Shown: positions 26,966-35,786, numbered from the stretch's first letter. The stretch is DNA of 64,000 nucleotides from Spirochaetaceae bacterium (GCA_031278215.1 JAITKV010000026.1:1-64000), one strand, 5' to 3'. Made by a program: numbers and translations. Notes: generated by a model from the letters alone, not told the origin.

Positions 26966-27003
26966 GGAAAAACCGGTATACTGGGAAAAACCGGTATACT
27001 GGG
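26966..27003 (+). repeat. Two tandem 18-bp repeats upstream of the solute-binding protein gene
   Basis: GGAAAAACCGGTATACTG occurs twice in direct succession (26966-26983 and 26984-27001). Each copy contains a near-palindrome CCGGTATACTGG. They end about 45 nt before the ATG of the binding-protein gene, a fitting place for an operator pair. Confidence 0.55.
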
Positions 27004-27048
27004 ATATAGAGAAAACTGCCGCCGGGGCTTTGTTGCCGGAGAGGAACT

Positions 27049-28389
27049 ATGAAAAAAACAGTGTTGTGTATGCTTGTTCTGCTGCTGACCGTGATGATCG
27101 CAGGGTCCCCGGGGGCCTGTAAAAGACAATCTTTGGGCCAAACGGAGCTATGGGTTCTTAACTACTATGACAAGACCACGGCCAGCGCCTCCGATGAAAT
27201 TACCCTAATGTGGGAAGCCTTTGAAAAGGCCAACCCGGATATAACGATTTTTCGGGAAGACGCTTTTAATAATCCCTTTCATGACAAGGTGGACGCCTAT
27301 GCTCTTGAGGGCCGGATTCCGGATGTAATATACGCGTGGCCCTCCGGAAGGTCCACGATCCTCCATACCCGGCGGCTTCTAAAAAATCTGGGCCCCCTGG
27401 TACAAAAAGATAATCTTAGTTCTCTGTACAGCGCCACGGCTCTGGATCCCTCGGCCCAAACATCCGGATACCTGGGGATCCTGCCCCGGGCTGTTACCGC
27501 CACCAATGCGTTTTATATAAATCTGGAAGTTCTGGACGACTGCGGCCTGGAACCGGCCAGGACGTATGAGGAGCTAAAGACCCAGGTTCCCGTTTTAAAG
27601 GCCCGGGGCTACGAGACGGTTCTTATGGCCAATGCGGATTTTTGGGTCATGCAGTCCTGTCTTTTTTCTTTAATCGCGGGAAGATTTTGCGGCAAAGACT
27701 GGGAACAAAAAATCCTTTCCGGCCAGGCGGCATTTACCGATTCCGATTTTGTGGCGGCCCTGGACTTTATCAAAACCCTTTATGATGACGGAGTGCTCTC
27801 AACGGCTACCTTGGCCACAGGGTACGGCGAGGTGGTAAAGCAGTTTGCCGCCAATACGGGAGCGTATCTTATTGACGGCGACTGGCGGGTGTCCGCCTTT
27901 GTAACGGATAAATCCACCGGCGAAGCCTTAATTTCCGTGGAAAAACAGCGGAATATTCTAATTTCCGTGTTTCCCGAAATTGAGGGGGTTAAATTTAACA
28001 GATCCAATTCGGTGGTGCTGGGAACGGGCTGGGGTATTAACGCCGGTATTCCCGCGGGTTCCGCCAAAGAAGCAGCCGCCTGGAGACTGGTAAAATGGCT
28101 TTCTGGCAAGGAGGTCCAGGAATGGCTGCTTGAGACAGGGGGAATCGCCATCCCCACCAGGACCGATATTGACGTAGGAAGCCTTAGGCTTGAACCTATG
28201 CAGGTGGCGGTGGGAAACCTTGGGAAAGAATACGATGTGTCCACGGTGGTTATTGACGGCGCCTTTAATGAGACCGTCTATACCCCCATTAACGAAGGCC
28301 TTTATGCCATTGGTGCGGGAACCAAAACACCCCGGCAGGCAGCTCAAGCGATCCAGGCCGCATTTGACGCATGGAACGCCCGGCAATAA
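27049..28389 (+). CDS. ABC transporter extracellular solute-binding lipoprotein, family 1 (sugar type)
   Basis: 446 aa. A lipoprotein signal peptide (MKKTVLCMLVLLL...) ends in the lipobox-like SPGAC near residue 24. The mature part follows the sugar/oligosaccharide-binding pattern: a first domain (WEAFEKANPDITIFREDAF), the hinge crossing and aromatic pocket residues, and the typical end segment GGIAIPTRTD and AFDAWNARQ. GGAGAGG gives a good ribosome site. No permease or ATPase gene is adjacent, so it must work with components encoded elsewhere. Two tandem 18-bp repeats upstream could be regulator sites. The substrate cannot be named from sequence. Confidence 0.88.
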   Translation: MKKTVLCMLVLLLTVMIAGSPGACKRQSLGQTELWVLNYYDKTTASASDEITLMWEAFEKANPDITIFREDAFNNPFHDKVDAYALEGRIPDVIYAWPSGRSTILHTRRLLKNLGPLVQKDNLSSLYSATALDPSAQTSGYLGILPRAVTATNAFYINLEVLDDCGLEPARTYEELKTQVPVLKARGYETVLMANADFWVMQSCLFSLIAGRFCGKDWEQKILSGQAAFTDSDFVAALDFIKTLYDDGVLSTATLATGYGEVVKQFAANTGAYLIDGDWRVSAFVTDKSTGEALISVEKQRNILISVFPEIEGVKFNRSNSVVLGTGWGINAGIPAGSAKEAAAWRLVKWLSGKEVQEWLLETGGIAIPTRTDIDVGSLRLEPMQVAVGNLGKEYDVSTVVIDGAFNETVYTPINEGLYAIGAGTKTPRQAAQAIQAAFDAWNARQ

Positions 28390-28498
28390 ATTGCCCCAGA
28401 CGGTACGGCGGGCGGTATACGCCTTTGGCATGGGGCATTGTATTTTTCTTGGGACTGCAGCAAAATGTTTTGCATTTTGCGGGTTTTAGCGGAAATTG

Positions 28499-28523
28499 TT
28501 CGGAAACTTCCGAAGTTTCCGAA
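28499..28523. repeat. Perfect 12-bp inverted repeat with core GAAACTT/AAGTTTC
   Basis: TTCGGAAACTTC and GAAGTTTCCGAA flank a single central C, about 110 nt after the binding-protein stop. A second palindrome sharing the GAAACTT-C-AAGTTTC core lies at 28643-28665. No T-run follows. Confidence 0.5.
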
Positions 28524-28568
28524 AACTCTATTGAAAAAAAATTCATTTTGGTATAGATTATTCCTTGT

Positions 28569-28636
28569 AGGGAATTCCGATTGTAATTGTTTGTCAGGCA
28601 AAGTCCTTGCCTGCAAACCAAAATCTATTGTGTATA
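28569..28636 (+). repeat. Dispersed hairpin element, copy A
   Basis: This segment shares AGGG...CCG.TTGTAATTGTTTGT.AGGCAA at its left and CAAACCAAAATCTATTGTGTATA at its right with copy B at 37670-37749, in the same orientation. The centre forms a hairpin (CAGGCAA / TTGCCTG). Copy A lacks 12 nt of palindromic sequence that extends the stem in copy B. No ORF is present. Confidence 0.65.
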
Positions 28637-28642
28637 GAATTG

Positions 28643-28665
28643 TTTGGAAACTTCAAGTTTCTAAA
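28643..28665. repeat. Second GAAACTT/AAGTTTC palindrome, before the exported nitroreductase
   Basis: TTTGGAAACTT and AAGTTTCTAAA around a central C give an 11-bp dyad with one mismatch. It lies 34 nt before the ATG at 28699. With the palindrome at 28499 it brackets hairpin element copy A. It could be an operator for the downstream gene. Confidence 0.45.
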
Positions 28666-28698
28666 CGGGCTCATGTTAAAAAATTAAAAGGAAGGGCC

Positions 28699-29256
28699 AT
28701 GAAAAAAATCATTTTCTTTGCTTGTACCTTTGCCGCCATTGCAGTATCCGCGGGGGCACAGGAAAATCCGGCGCTTAGGACCATTATTAACCACTATGCG
28801 GCGCGGAATTTTACTTCCGGGGCGGTTAGCAAGGCGGATCTGGACCTTGTTATTCAGGCGGGGATCCGGTCTCCCAGCGCGGCCAACCGGCAGCCCTGGC
28901 ATTTTACGGTGGTTCAAACCCCGGATCTGGCAAGGCGGATTGTCTCCAATATTACCGAGGGGAACGTGCTTATTGTTATTTCTGCGCCCGGTGACGGAAA
29001 AACCAACGGCGTCCAGATACTAGACTGCGCCCTGGCGGCTCAAAGCATTTACCTTGCCGCCCAGGCCCTGGGCCTTGGATCCCGGATCTATACCGGGCCC
29101 GTAGACGCCGTAAACAGTCAGCTTAAATCTGTCCTGGGTCTGCCCGCGGGCCATAGCGTGATTGTGATCGTCCGGATAGGCCGGGTTGCGCCGGTGGATA
29201 CCGCCAGCGCCGCCTCCGCCAGAAATTCGGCGGACGCCCTGGTTACCTATAAATAA
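28699..29256 (+). CDS. Exported nitroreductase-like protein
   Basis: 185 aa from ATG 28699 behind AAGGAAGG. A clear signal peptide (MKKIIFFACTFAAIAVSAGA, cut near AGA-QE) precedes a nitroreductase-type fold. The family start motif is changed from RRSxRxY to HYAARNFTSG. The segment AGIRSPSAANRQPWHF (about 54-69) is a good FMN-phosphate/ribityl binding loop, and the C-terminal VDAVNSQLKSVLGLPAGHSV matches the family. FMN enzymes are normally cytoplasmic, so an exported one is odd: flavin would have to be loaded after export or the protein travel folded, yet no twin-arginine motif is seen. Possible periplasmic flavoprotein or sensor. Confidence 0.8.
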   Translation: MKKIIFFACTFAAIAVSAGAQENPALRTIINHYAARNFTSGAVSKADLDLVIQAGIRSPSAANRQPWHFTVVQTPDLARRIVSNITEGNVLIVISAPGDGKTNGVQILDCALAAQSIYLAAQALGLGSRIYTGPVDAVNSQLKSVLGLPAGHSVIVIVRIGRVAPVDTASAASARNSADALVTYK

Positions 29257-29292
29257 ACGGTCTTTCCCCGTTGGTCCGGCGGGGAAGGTTCT

Positions 29293-30204
29293 ATGAAGAA
29301 ACCAATGATTGCCCTTGCCGTATTACTCTGCATATTTGCCGCCGGATCTATGGTCATGATCCATCTATTGTTTTCCAGGGTGTACTTTGGAAGGATCGGG
29401 ACCCGGGAAAATCTTCAGGAAAGCGAAGAATACGAGGCCGTACAATTTTTTTCGGGAAAGAACATGCTGCAGGGCTATGTGTACGGCGCCGGTAATACCA
29501 AGGGGCTTGTGGTTATATCCCATGGGATTGGCAGCAATGCGGGGAACTTTATCCGGGAATGCCGCTGGTTTAGCGCCCGGGGATACCGGGTGTTTATTTA
29601 TGACTGTACCGGAACCGGCGCCAGCGAAGGAACGGGAACCAGGGGCGCCGCCCAATCGGCCATAGATTTAGATGCGGCGCTGACATATATAAAGGGCGAC
29701 GAAAATCTAAAGGGCCTGCCTGTTCTGCTCTACGGCCACAGCTGGGGCGGCTATGCGGCGGCGGCAATCCTTGCCAAAGATCATCCCATTACGGCGTCGG
29801 TAAGTATCTCCGGCTACAATACTCCGGTAGAAGTTATCTATGAATTTGCACGAAAAATCATGGGGCCCTTTGCGCTCATGGAAGCGCCTTTTATGTGGCT
29901 GAATAATTTTTTTAACTTCGGAAAAGAAGCAAACGTTTCCGCCGTATCGGCCATTAACGGATCCGCGGCGGCGGTTCTTATTATCCATGGAACCGGGGAC
30001 GCCACAATCGCTTACGATGGAGCGTCGATTATTTCCCGCCGGAATAAAATTACAAATCCAAGGGCAGAGTATCTGATTCGCAGCATGGAAGGGCAAAACG
30101 GCCACACCAGCCTGTTTTTAGCCCCCTCCGCAGAAGAGGGCGCCGCGGAATTGGACGAAAGTTTTATGATCGCCGTTAATAGCTTCTACGAAAAAAGCCT
30201 TTAG
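29293..30204 (+). CDS. Alpha/beta hydrolase with N-terminal membrane anchor
   Basis: 303 aa. A hydrophobic helix at 5-27 acts as anchor or signal; the catalytic domain lies outside the cytoplasm. The oxyanion region VVISHGIGSNAG precedes the nucleophile elbow GHSWGG (about 150-155). The acid is in IIHGTGDATI and the His in GQNGHTSLF, so the Ser-Asp-His triad is complete. A good ribosome site (GGGAAGG) lies upstream, 36 nt after the nitroreductase-like gene, so the two are probably co-transcribed. It is likely an esterase or peptidase-like enzyme; the substrate is unknown. Confidence 0.83.
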   Translation: MKKPMIALAVLLCIFAAGSMVMIHLLFSRVYFGRIGTRENLQESEEYEAVQFFSGKNMLQGYVYGAGNTKGLVVISHGIGSNAGNFIRECRWFSARGYRVFIYDCTGTGASEGTGTRGAAQSAIDLDAALTYIKGDENLKGLPVLLYGHSWGGYAAAAILAKDHPITASVSISGYNTPVEVIYEFARKIMGPFALMEAPFMWLNNFFNFGKEANVSAVSAINGSAAAVLIIHGTGDATIAYDGASIISRRNKITNPRAEYLIRSMEGQNGHTSLFLAPSAEEGAAELDESFMIAVNSFYEKSL

Positions 30205-30267
30205 ACAAAAACGCCCTGATATGGGGCCTTCTTCATCTTTCGCTCGTTTTGTCGTATACTAATAGTA

Positions 30268-30540
30268 ATGGCAGCTTTTTACGCCCGGGTATGCGGCCGG
30301 GTTCAAGGCGTCGGTTTTCGGTATTCTGCGATCCGGGAGGCCCGGCGCCTTAGATTAAACGGCTGGGTGCGGAACGCCTCCAACGGGGACGTGGAAGTAT
30401 GGGTAGAGGGCGCCAAAGAACAGCTTAAATCCTTCTTTGTCTGGCTGCACAGGGGCCCGGAGTTTTCCAGGGTTGATGCCGTAAAAAAAGAAGATAAAAG
30501 CCCCAGGGGATACAAGGGGTTTGACGTAGAATATTATTAA
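30268..30540 (+). CDS. acyP: Acylphosphatase
   Basis: 90 aa, the standard length. The phosphate-binding loop GRVQGVGFRYSA contains the catalytic Arg, and LNGWVRNASNGDVEVWVEG contains the catalytic Asn. The enzyme hydrolyses acyl phosphates such as 1,3-bisphosphoglycerate in the cytoplasm. TATACT lies 7 nt before the ATG, with TTCATC 17 nt further upstream, and there is no ribosome site, so the mRNA may be leaderless. Confidence 0.93.
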   Translation: MAAFYARVCGRVQGVGFRYSAIREARRLRLNGWVRNASNGDVEVWVEGAKEQLKSFFVWLHRGPEFSRVDAVKKEDKSPRGYKGFDVEYY

Positions 30541-30560
30541 CAGAATATTTAGGAAAAAAA

Positions 30561-31145
30561 ATGAAAAAAAAACTGCTGGCCGGTGTTTTAGCGTTTTTTG
30601 TTTCTACCTTGTCCTTTGGGCAGATTTTTCGCTGTACCGGGGAATTAAAAAACGGCGTTACCCCTGTTTCCCTGCATTTTGTAGAGTACCTCCAATTCCG
30701 GTATCTATTGCTTGTAGGAGAGGTTAGTATTTTTTTGGAAGAACCCCATATCGATCAGCTGCGGATGATACTGGAAAAATTTGAAACCTGGGAAGCCCTG
30801 GCCCGGGAGGGGCAAATTTCCCTTACCAAAACCATTGATTCAGTTAAATTCAGCGAATTTCATTACAACCATACCTTTTTTAAAGAACCCCTGACATTTT
30901 ATTTTATTTTTACCGGAGGTCCGGCGGATCCGGACCGGGCGGATCCCGCGGCGGCGGACGGTGTAAAAACAGTTCCCCGGGCAAAGTACAATCTGTATGT
31001 TGACACGACCCTGGATGCCGCCGCGCCATTCCGCTTAAGCCGGGAAACGGTGCGGGAAGTTCTACAAGCCCTGTCGCCCGAACATCTGGCCGAATCCAGG
31101 GCGGTCTATGAACAGCAAAGGGCGCTGGAAAACCTGTTTAATTGA
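30561..31145 (+). CDS. Secreted protein of unknown function
   Basis: 194 aa with a signal peptide (MKKKLLAGVLAFFVSTLSFG, cut near SFG-Q) and AGGAAA upstream. The mature part is a mixed alpha/beta protein without recognised motifs. It lies 21 nt after acyP and may share its transcript. Similar small exported proteins are common in treponemes. A hairpin follows. Confidence 0.6.
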   Translation: MKKKLLAGVLAFFVSTLSFGQIFRCTGELKNGVTPVSLHFVEYLQFRYLLLVGEVSIFLEEPHIDQLRMILEKFETWEALAREGQISLTKTIDSVKFSEFHYNHTFFKEPLTFYFIFTGGPADPDRADPAAADGVKTVPRAKYNLYVDTTLDAAAPFRLSRETVREVLQALSPEHLAESRAVYEQQRALENLFN

Positions 31146-31197
31146 TGCGGCGGAATTTGCCGGTCCGGCGTATTTTATACGGCGTATTTTATCGACC

Positions 31198-31227
31198 GCG
31201 GCGGGAAAAAATAAATCTTCCCGCCGC
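31198..31227. terminator. Hairpin between convergent genes
   Basis: GCGGCGGGAA (31198-31207) pairs exactly with TTCCCGCCGC (31218-31227). It lies between the stops of the secreted unknown and galE and probably stops transcription from one or both sides, though no long T-run is present. Confidence 0.55.
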
Positions 31228-31267
31228 AAAGCTTCCCCCGCGTAGGCAGATTCTTGGGTATTAGACT

Positions 31268-32239
31268 TTACTGCGAATAAACATCCCGGCTTGTTTTGAT
31301 AAGGGTTTCCGGGTCCGAGTATTCCGCTTTCCAGCCCAGAAGTTCCCGGGCCAGGGCCGCCGAAGCGGTAAGTTTTGCCGGATCCCCGGGCCGGCGGCCC
31401 ACTACCCGGGACGGAATGGGTTTTCCGGTAATACGGCGGGCGGTTTCCAGCACCTCCATGACCGAAGTTCCGGTTTCGCTTCCCAGGTTTACCGTTAGGC
31501 TCTTTTCGTTTTTGCCGATATAATCCAGGGCCAGGGCATGGGCCAGGGCCAGGTCGTTGACGTGAATATAGTCCCGGATACAGGTACCGTCGGGGGTGTC
31601 GTAGTCGTCGCCGAAAATTTGAAGTTCTTTCCGCATACCGCAGGCGGTTTCCATAATTACCGGGATCAGATTCGCGGGGTTTTGTTCCAATCCTCTAATC
31701 CGGCCTTTTATGTCATAACCCGCAGCGTTAAAGTACCGAAGGCTTGCAAAGCGGATCCCCTTAAGTCTGTCGTACCAGGAAAGGAATTTTTCAATTTCCA
31801 GTTTGGTAAACCCATAGTAATTTTCCGGGTTTGTGGGATGTTGTTCGTCAATGGGCAGGTACGCCGGTTCCCCGTATACCGCGGCGCTGGAAGAAAAAAT
31901 AATATACCTTAGCCCTGTTTCTGCCGCCGCGTTAAGAAGGTTCATGGAGCCGATGATATTGTTAATCGAATATTTTTCCGGCTTGACCATCGATTCCCCC
32001 ACGGCTTTAAAGGCCGCCAGATACACAAGTCCGTCCATGCCCCCTTGGGAACGCATGGCCGCGACAAGCTGCTCGTACCGGAGTATGTCTCCGTGGATAA
32101 AAACGGCTTCGGGAAAAAGATTTTCCCGCAGTCCGCTGGAAAGGTTGTCAAAAACCGTTACCCTGTGGCCCCGGTCCAGAAATTCCCGGGTTACATGGCT
32201 TCCGATATAACCTGCGCCGCCTACGATAAAAATGTTCAT
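31268..32239 (-). CDS. galE: UDP-glucose 4-epimerase
   Basis: 323 aa short-chain dehydrogenase-type epimerase. The N-terminal NAD motif is IVGGAGYIGSHVTREFLDRG. The catalytic YxxxK is in NPENYYGFTKLEIEKF, and SSSAAVYGEP carries the Ser/Thr. GalE interconverts UDP-glucose and UDP-galactose for polysaccharide or galactose use; related epimerases acting on N-acetylated sugars cannot be excluded. A TACACT box lies 6 nt before the ATG with only a T-run between them and no ribosome site, another leaderless candidate. It stands apart from other sugar genes. Confidence 0.92.
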   Translation of the reverse strand: MNIFIVGGAGYIGSHVTREFLDRGHRVTVFDNLSSGLRENLFPEAVFIHGDILRYEQLVAAMRSQGGMDGLVYLAAFKAVGESMVKPEKYSINNIIGSMNLLNAAAETGLRYIIFSSSAAVYGEPAYLPIDEQHPTNPENYYGFTKLEIEKFLSWYDRLKGIRFASLRYFNAAGYDIKGRIRGLEQNPANLIPVIMETACGMRKELQIFGDDYDTPDGTCIRDYIHVNDLALAHALALDYIGKNEKSLTVNLGSETGTSVMEVLETARRITGKPIPSRVVGRRPGDPAKLTASAALARELLGWKAEYSDPETLIKTSRDVYSQ

Positions 32240-32283
32240 AAAAAAAGTGTAGCGGAATAAAAAAAAAAGAACTATAGACCATT

Positions 32284-34422
32284 TTAAATTTGTTTACCGG
32301 CGGCCCTTTCCTCTTCGGCGGATTGCAGTTCCAGCGTCGCGGCGGCCCTTTCCCATTCGGCGGATTTTGCCTCCATTTCCGCGGCGGTTTTTGCCAGGGC
32401 GGCCTTTAGGGTCCTTGTTTTTTCACCGTTGGAATACACTTCCTTTTTTGCCAGTTCCGCTTCCAGGGCCGCTTTTTCTGCCTCGAGTTTTTCCAACTGT
32501 AGAAGAATCTCTTCCTCCTGCCGCCGAAGCCGCCGCAGCAGGGTTTGCCGCTGCTTTTGAAGCTCCCGCTGTTCACCGGCATGTGCGTGCCGGTCCTGCT
32601 TGATAAGAATTACCGGCCGAAGGCCCCCGTCCGGGGCGGCAGGGGTTTTTCGGACGGCGGGGGCTTCCGGCGCGGCGGAGGCTTCCACGGGGGCCGGTTG
32701 ATTCCGGGGGGCGGGTTCTTTGGCGGGGACCTCCGGCGCCGAATCTACAAGGCCCGCGGCTTCCCGCTCCAGCCGTTCCAGGTAGTAAGCGTAGCCGCCG
32801 TAAAAAAGCCGGGCCCTGGATCGGCCCGCCCCCCGGGGAAGCGAAAGCCCCGGTTCGGGGGCCGGTTCGGACAATTCCAGGGTTTTGGTTGACAGGGCTT
32901 CCATAAAAGCCCGGTCATGGGAAACAAAAATCACCGTCCCGCTAAACTGAAGCAGGGCGTCCAGGAGCGCGTCTTTTGAGTGAAGGTCCAGGTGGTTGGT
33001 GGGTTCGTCCAGTATAAGAAGATTTAGGGGCCGTAAGAGCAGGCGGAGGAGGGCCAGGCGGCTTTTTTCTCCTCCCGAAAGGACCGGCAGGGGCTTGTAC
33101 ACATCGTCTCCCCGGAACAGAAAGGCCCCCAGCATATCCCGCAGTTTGGGGATAAGAGCCCGGGGGGCGGAATTTTCAAGAAAAGCCAGGATCGTTTCGT
33201 TGCCGGAAAGGGCTTCTGCCGCGTTTTGTGAAAAATAACCCGGCCTTACGCCGGCGCCGTATGTAACGGAACCTTCATGGGCGCCGTCTTCCCCGGCGAT
33301 GATCCGCAGCAGGGTGGTTTTTCCCGCTCCGTTTTTGCCCACCACCACAAGCCGTTCCTTTCGTTCCAGGGTCAGGTTAATGCCGGAAAGGACCTGCCGG
33401 GATCCGTAGCGCTTCCCCGCATTTTCCAGGCTAAGAACTATCCGGCCCGAATGGGGAGGCTGGGGAAAGGGAATAGAAATTTTTTTAAGGGATTCGGGAA
33501 TTTCGATGCGTTCCGTTTTTTCCAGTTTTTTAATCCGCTCCTGAACCATCGCGGCCTTAGAGGCTTTATACCGGAAACGTTGAATAAGGGCCTGGGATTT
33601 GGCGATTTCTTCCTGTTGGGCCCTGTAGCGTTTAAGAAGAATTTCCAGTTCCCCGTCCCGGGTTTTTTCATAGGCGCTGTAGTTGCCTGCGTAACGCTTT
33701 AGGACCCCCTGAAAAATTTCGTAAACTTCGGTAACGCAGACATCGAGGAAGTAGCGGTCGTGGGATACCAGAAGATAGCCGCCGGTAAAATGCTTAAGCC
33801 AGGTTTCAAGCCAGGTTCTGGCCTCTATATCAAGATAGTTTGTCGGCTCGTCCAGGAGCATGATGTTGGGATTCTGAAGAAGCGCCTTGGCCAGGGCTAT
33901 GCGCATCTGCCAGCCTCCGGAAAAAGCGCCGCATTCTCTGTCAAAATCGGTCCGGGAAAAGCCCAGGCCGGAAAGAACCTGTTCTATCCGTTCTTCTCTC
34001 CGGTAGTATCCGGAATTTTCCACCGCCTCGTTAAGCCGGTGATACTCTTCTAAAAGGATCTTGGTGGTCCTGTCGTTTTCGGTAGTCCGTTCCAGTTGTT
34101 TGCCCAACTGATCCCTGGCGGAAAGCAGCTCCGCCATATGTTGATACGCCCCCTCCACTTCTTCCCGCAGGGTGTGGCCGGCAAAAACCATGCCCGATTG
34201 GGGCAGGTAAGAAATGCGGCAGCCCTTTTCCACGGATCGGTCCCCCGAATCGGGGGGGCGTATTCCGGCGATGATCTGCATCAGGGTGGATTTGCCGGAG
34301 CCATTAACCCCCGCCAGGGCCGCCCTGGAAGGGGCGGCGCCGGAACTAAGGAGTATGCTTACCTTATCAAGAAGATTCCTGTCTCCAAAGGCCGCCGAAA
34401 TACGGCTGCACTGTACCCGCAT
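32284..34422 (-). CDS. ABC-F family ATPase with long C-terminal extension
   Basis: 712 aa, no membrane domain. The first ATPase domain has Walker A GVNGSGKST and signature/Walker B FSGGWQMRIALAKALL and MLLDEPTNYLDIEA. An interdomain linker follows. The second domain has GKNGAGKTT, LSGGEKSRLALLRLLL and LILDEPTNHLDLHS. The last 170 residues contain an Ala/Pro-rich stretch and a coiled coil (LRRQEEEILLQLEKLEAEKAALEAEL), as in Uup/YheS-like members. ABC-F proteins act on the ribosome E site to relieve stalling or give antibiotic resistance; which role applies here is unknown. It ends 45 nt from the galE start. Confidence 0.9.
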   Translation of the reverse strand: MRVQCSRISAAFGDRNLLDKVSILLSSGAAPSRAALAGVNGSGKSTLMQIIAGIRPPDSGDRSVEKGCRISYLPQSGMVFAGHTLREEVEGAYQHMAELLSARDQLGKQLERTTENDRTTKILLEEYHRLNEAVENSGYYRREERIEQVLSGLGFSRTDFDRECGAFSGGWQMRIALAKALLQNPNIMLLDEPTNYLDIEARTWLETWLKHFTGGYLLVSHDRYFLDVCVTEVYEIFQGVLKRYAGNYSAYEKTRDGELEILLKRYRAQQEEIAKSQALIQRFRYKASKAAMVQERIKKLEKTERIEIPESLKKISIPFPQPPHSGRIVLSLENAGKRYGSRQVLSGINLTLERKERLVVVGKNGAGKTTLLRIIAGEDGAHEGSVTYGAGVRPGYFSQNAAEALSGNETILAFLENSAPRALIPKLRDMLGAFLFRGDDVYKPLPVLSGGEKSRLALLRLLLRPLNLLILDEPTNHLDLHSKDALLDALLQFSGTVIFVSHDRAFMEALSTKTLELSEPAPEPGLSLPRGAGRSRARLFYGGYAYYLERLEREAAGLVDSAPEVPAKEPAPRNQPAPVEASAAPEAPAVRKTPAAPDGGLRPVILIKQDRHAHAGEQRELQKQRQTLLRRLRRQEEEILLQLEKLEAEKAALEAELAKKEVYSNGEKTRTLKAALAKTAAEMEAKSAEWERAAATLELQSAEEERAAGKQI

Positions 34423-34448
34423 CTGTCTTTTCCGGTGAACCGGGGCCC

Positions 34449-35786
34449 TTACCCTTCGGTGCTAAAGTAGATCACAAAAGGTTCGGGGGCCCTGCGGTTT
34501 ACGGTACGATTGCTGCTTACATAATCCGGGGGTATGTATTCCATCCGCAGCCCCTGGTTGTCCAGGGTATACGCAAAAACCAGGACCCTGCCCCTGCCGC
34601 TTACCGAATTGGTTTGCAGCGCCAGGGCGCCGGTATAGCGTTCGGCCATTTCTCCCCCCAGCTCGTAGTCCAGATCCACGGTTCCGGTTCCCAGGACGGA
34701 ATTTGTAATTATTTCTTCCGGCAGGGTGTTGATTTCATTCCAGGTAAATTTACCGGCGCCGGAAAGTACCAGGGTTCCGTAGGTGGTACTGGTAAAACTT
34801 GGACCCCGGACAAAGAGGGCCTGGAATTTATTCTGCCGCCGTTCTTTTTCCTGGTTTACAATGTTCTCCACCGACAAGGGCAGGGTTACAAAGACGGCGT
34901 TTTGTGTTTTTCCCTGGTCGTCTTCCCATTGGATCTCCAGGGTCTCTTCGGAACGGAAGATAACGTTTAAAGAGGTACCCTCGAAATTCCAGGAATGGTC
35001 CCCGGTTTTTACGATCTTCCGGTAGGGAAAAATAGCGTCCTCCTGTTCCAAATAGATCCGGGCCTTTCCGTTGCCAAGCCCCGCGGTAAACGAATAATTT
35101 TTTGACAGGGCGTCAAGATCGATGTGCCGTGAATTGATCATGGTTCTGTAGGATTCGGGGTACCAGGTCCGGCTAAGAACCAGTTCCAGTTCCCGGTCGT
35201 TGCTGGTATCGGCGACGGCCTTTTCCCCGCCCAGGGATCCGGTGGTATGTTCAAACATGTTAAGGCGGTAAGAAAAGCAATAGCCGACGCTGCCGCTCTT
35301 GGTAAGGATCTTGTACCAGTCCCCTTCCAGGGGCGTTCCGGAATTGCTCATGGCCGCCACCCCATCCGCTTTTTCCAGGATCTTTATTATCTCCTGCTCT
35401 TTAAGGCGGTAAACCCGCCGGGCATTATTTTCCGGTTTGTCCCGGACGGGAAGGCCGTCCTGTATGGTCTCTGCATAGGTTTGGGCGTAGGTAAAGTTGG
35501 CGGCGTACCGTTCCGCCCCGCCCCGGGTTCTAAAGAATTCCAGGTGGGGCAGGGGAATCGCCATCTGCTGATTTTCTTCGGTACGGTACTCTTCCGGTAC
35601 GGCGGCTATCCAGGCCTGTTCGATATTTGACCGGATCCGGATGGGAAGCACCGTCCCCGAAGAAATTGCCGGCTCTTCGGTGTACCACAAAAGAACGCCC
35701 CAGCCTATGTTTTTTTTAGAACACGCGGCAAGCAAAAACAGGAGCAGAACCGCTGCAAAAAGGCTTCTATTTCGTTTTAGTCGCAT
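34449..35786 (-). CDS. Lipoprotein with SH3-like domain
   Basis: 445 aa from ATG 35786; the ORF-track TTG start adds two residues. The signal peptide ends in lipobox LLAACSKK (about residue 22). An SH3b-like segment (about 108-175; DGLPVRDKPENNARRVYRLKEQEIIKIL) is typical of bacterial cell-wall-associated proteins. The C-terminal two-thirds is beta-rich, possibly a barrel or propeller-like domain, with repeated WNFEGTSLNVIFRSEE-type strands. Function unknown; probably a periplasmic or outer-membrane lipoprotein. Confidence 0.72.
   Translation of the reverse strand: MRLKRNRSLFAAVLLLFLLAACSKKNIGWGVLLWYTEEPAISSGTVLPIRIRSNIEQAWIAAVPEEYRTEENQQMAIPLPHLEFFRTRGGAERYAANFTYAQTYAETIQDGLPVRDKPENNARRVYRLKEQEIIKILEKADGVAAMSNSGTPLEGDWYKILTKSGSVGYCFSYRLNMFEHTTGSLGGEKAVADTSNDRELELVLSRTWYPESYRTMINSRHIDLDALSKNYSFTAGLGNGKARIYLEQEDAIFPYRKIVKTGDHSWNFEGTSLNVIFRSEETLEIQWEDDQGKTQNAVFVTLPLSVENIVNQEKERRQNKFQALFVRGPSFTSTTYGTLVLSGAGKFTWNEINTLPEEIITNSVLGTGTVDLDYELGGEMAERYTGALALQTNSVSGRGRVLVFAYTLDNQGLRMEYIPPDYVSSNRTVNRRAPEPFVIYFSTEG

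Noticed and set aside
26868-27122. 84-aa ORF spanning the 18-bp tandem repeats
   Set aside because: It overlaps the start of the binding-protein gene in another frame, has no ribosome site and an unlikely composition (repeated PVYWEK from the DNA repeat).
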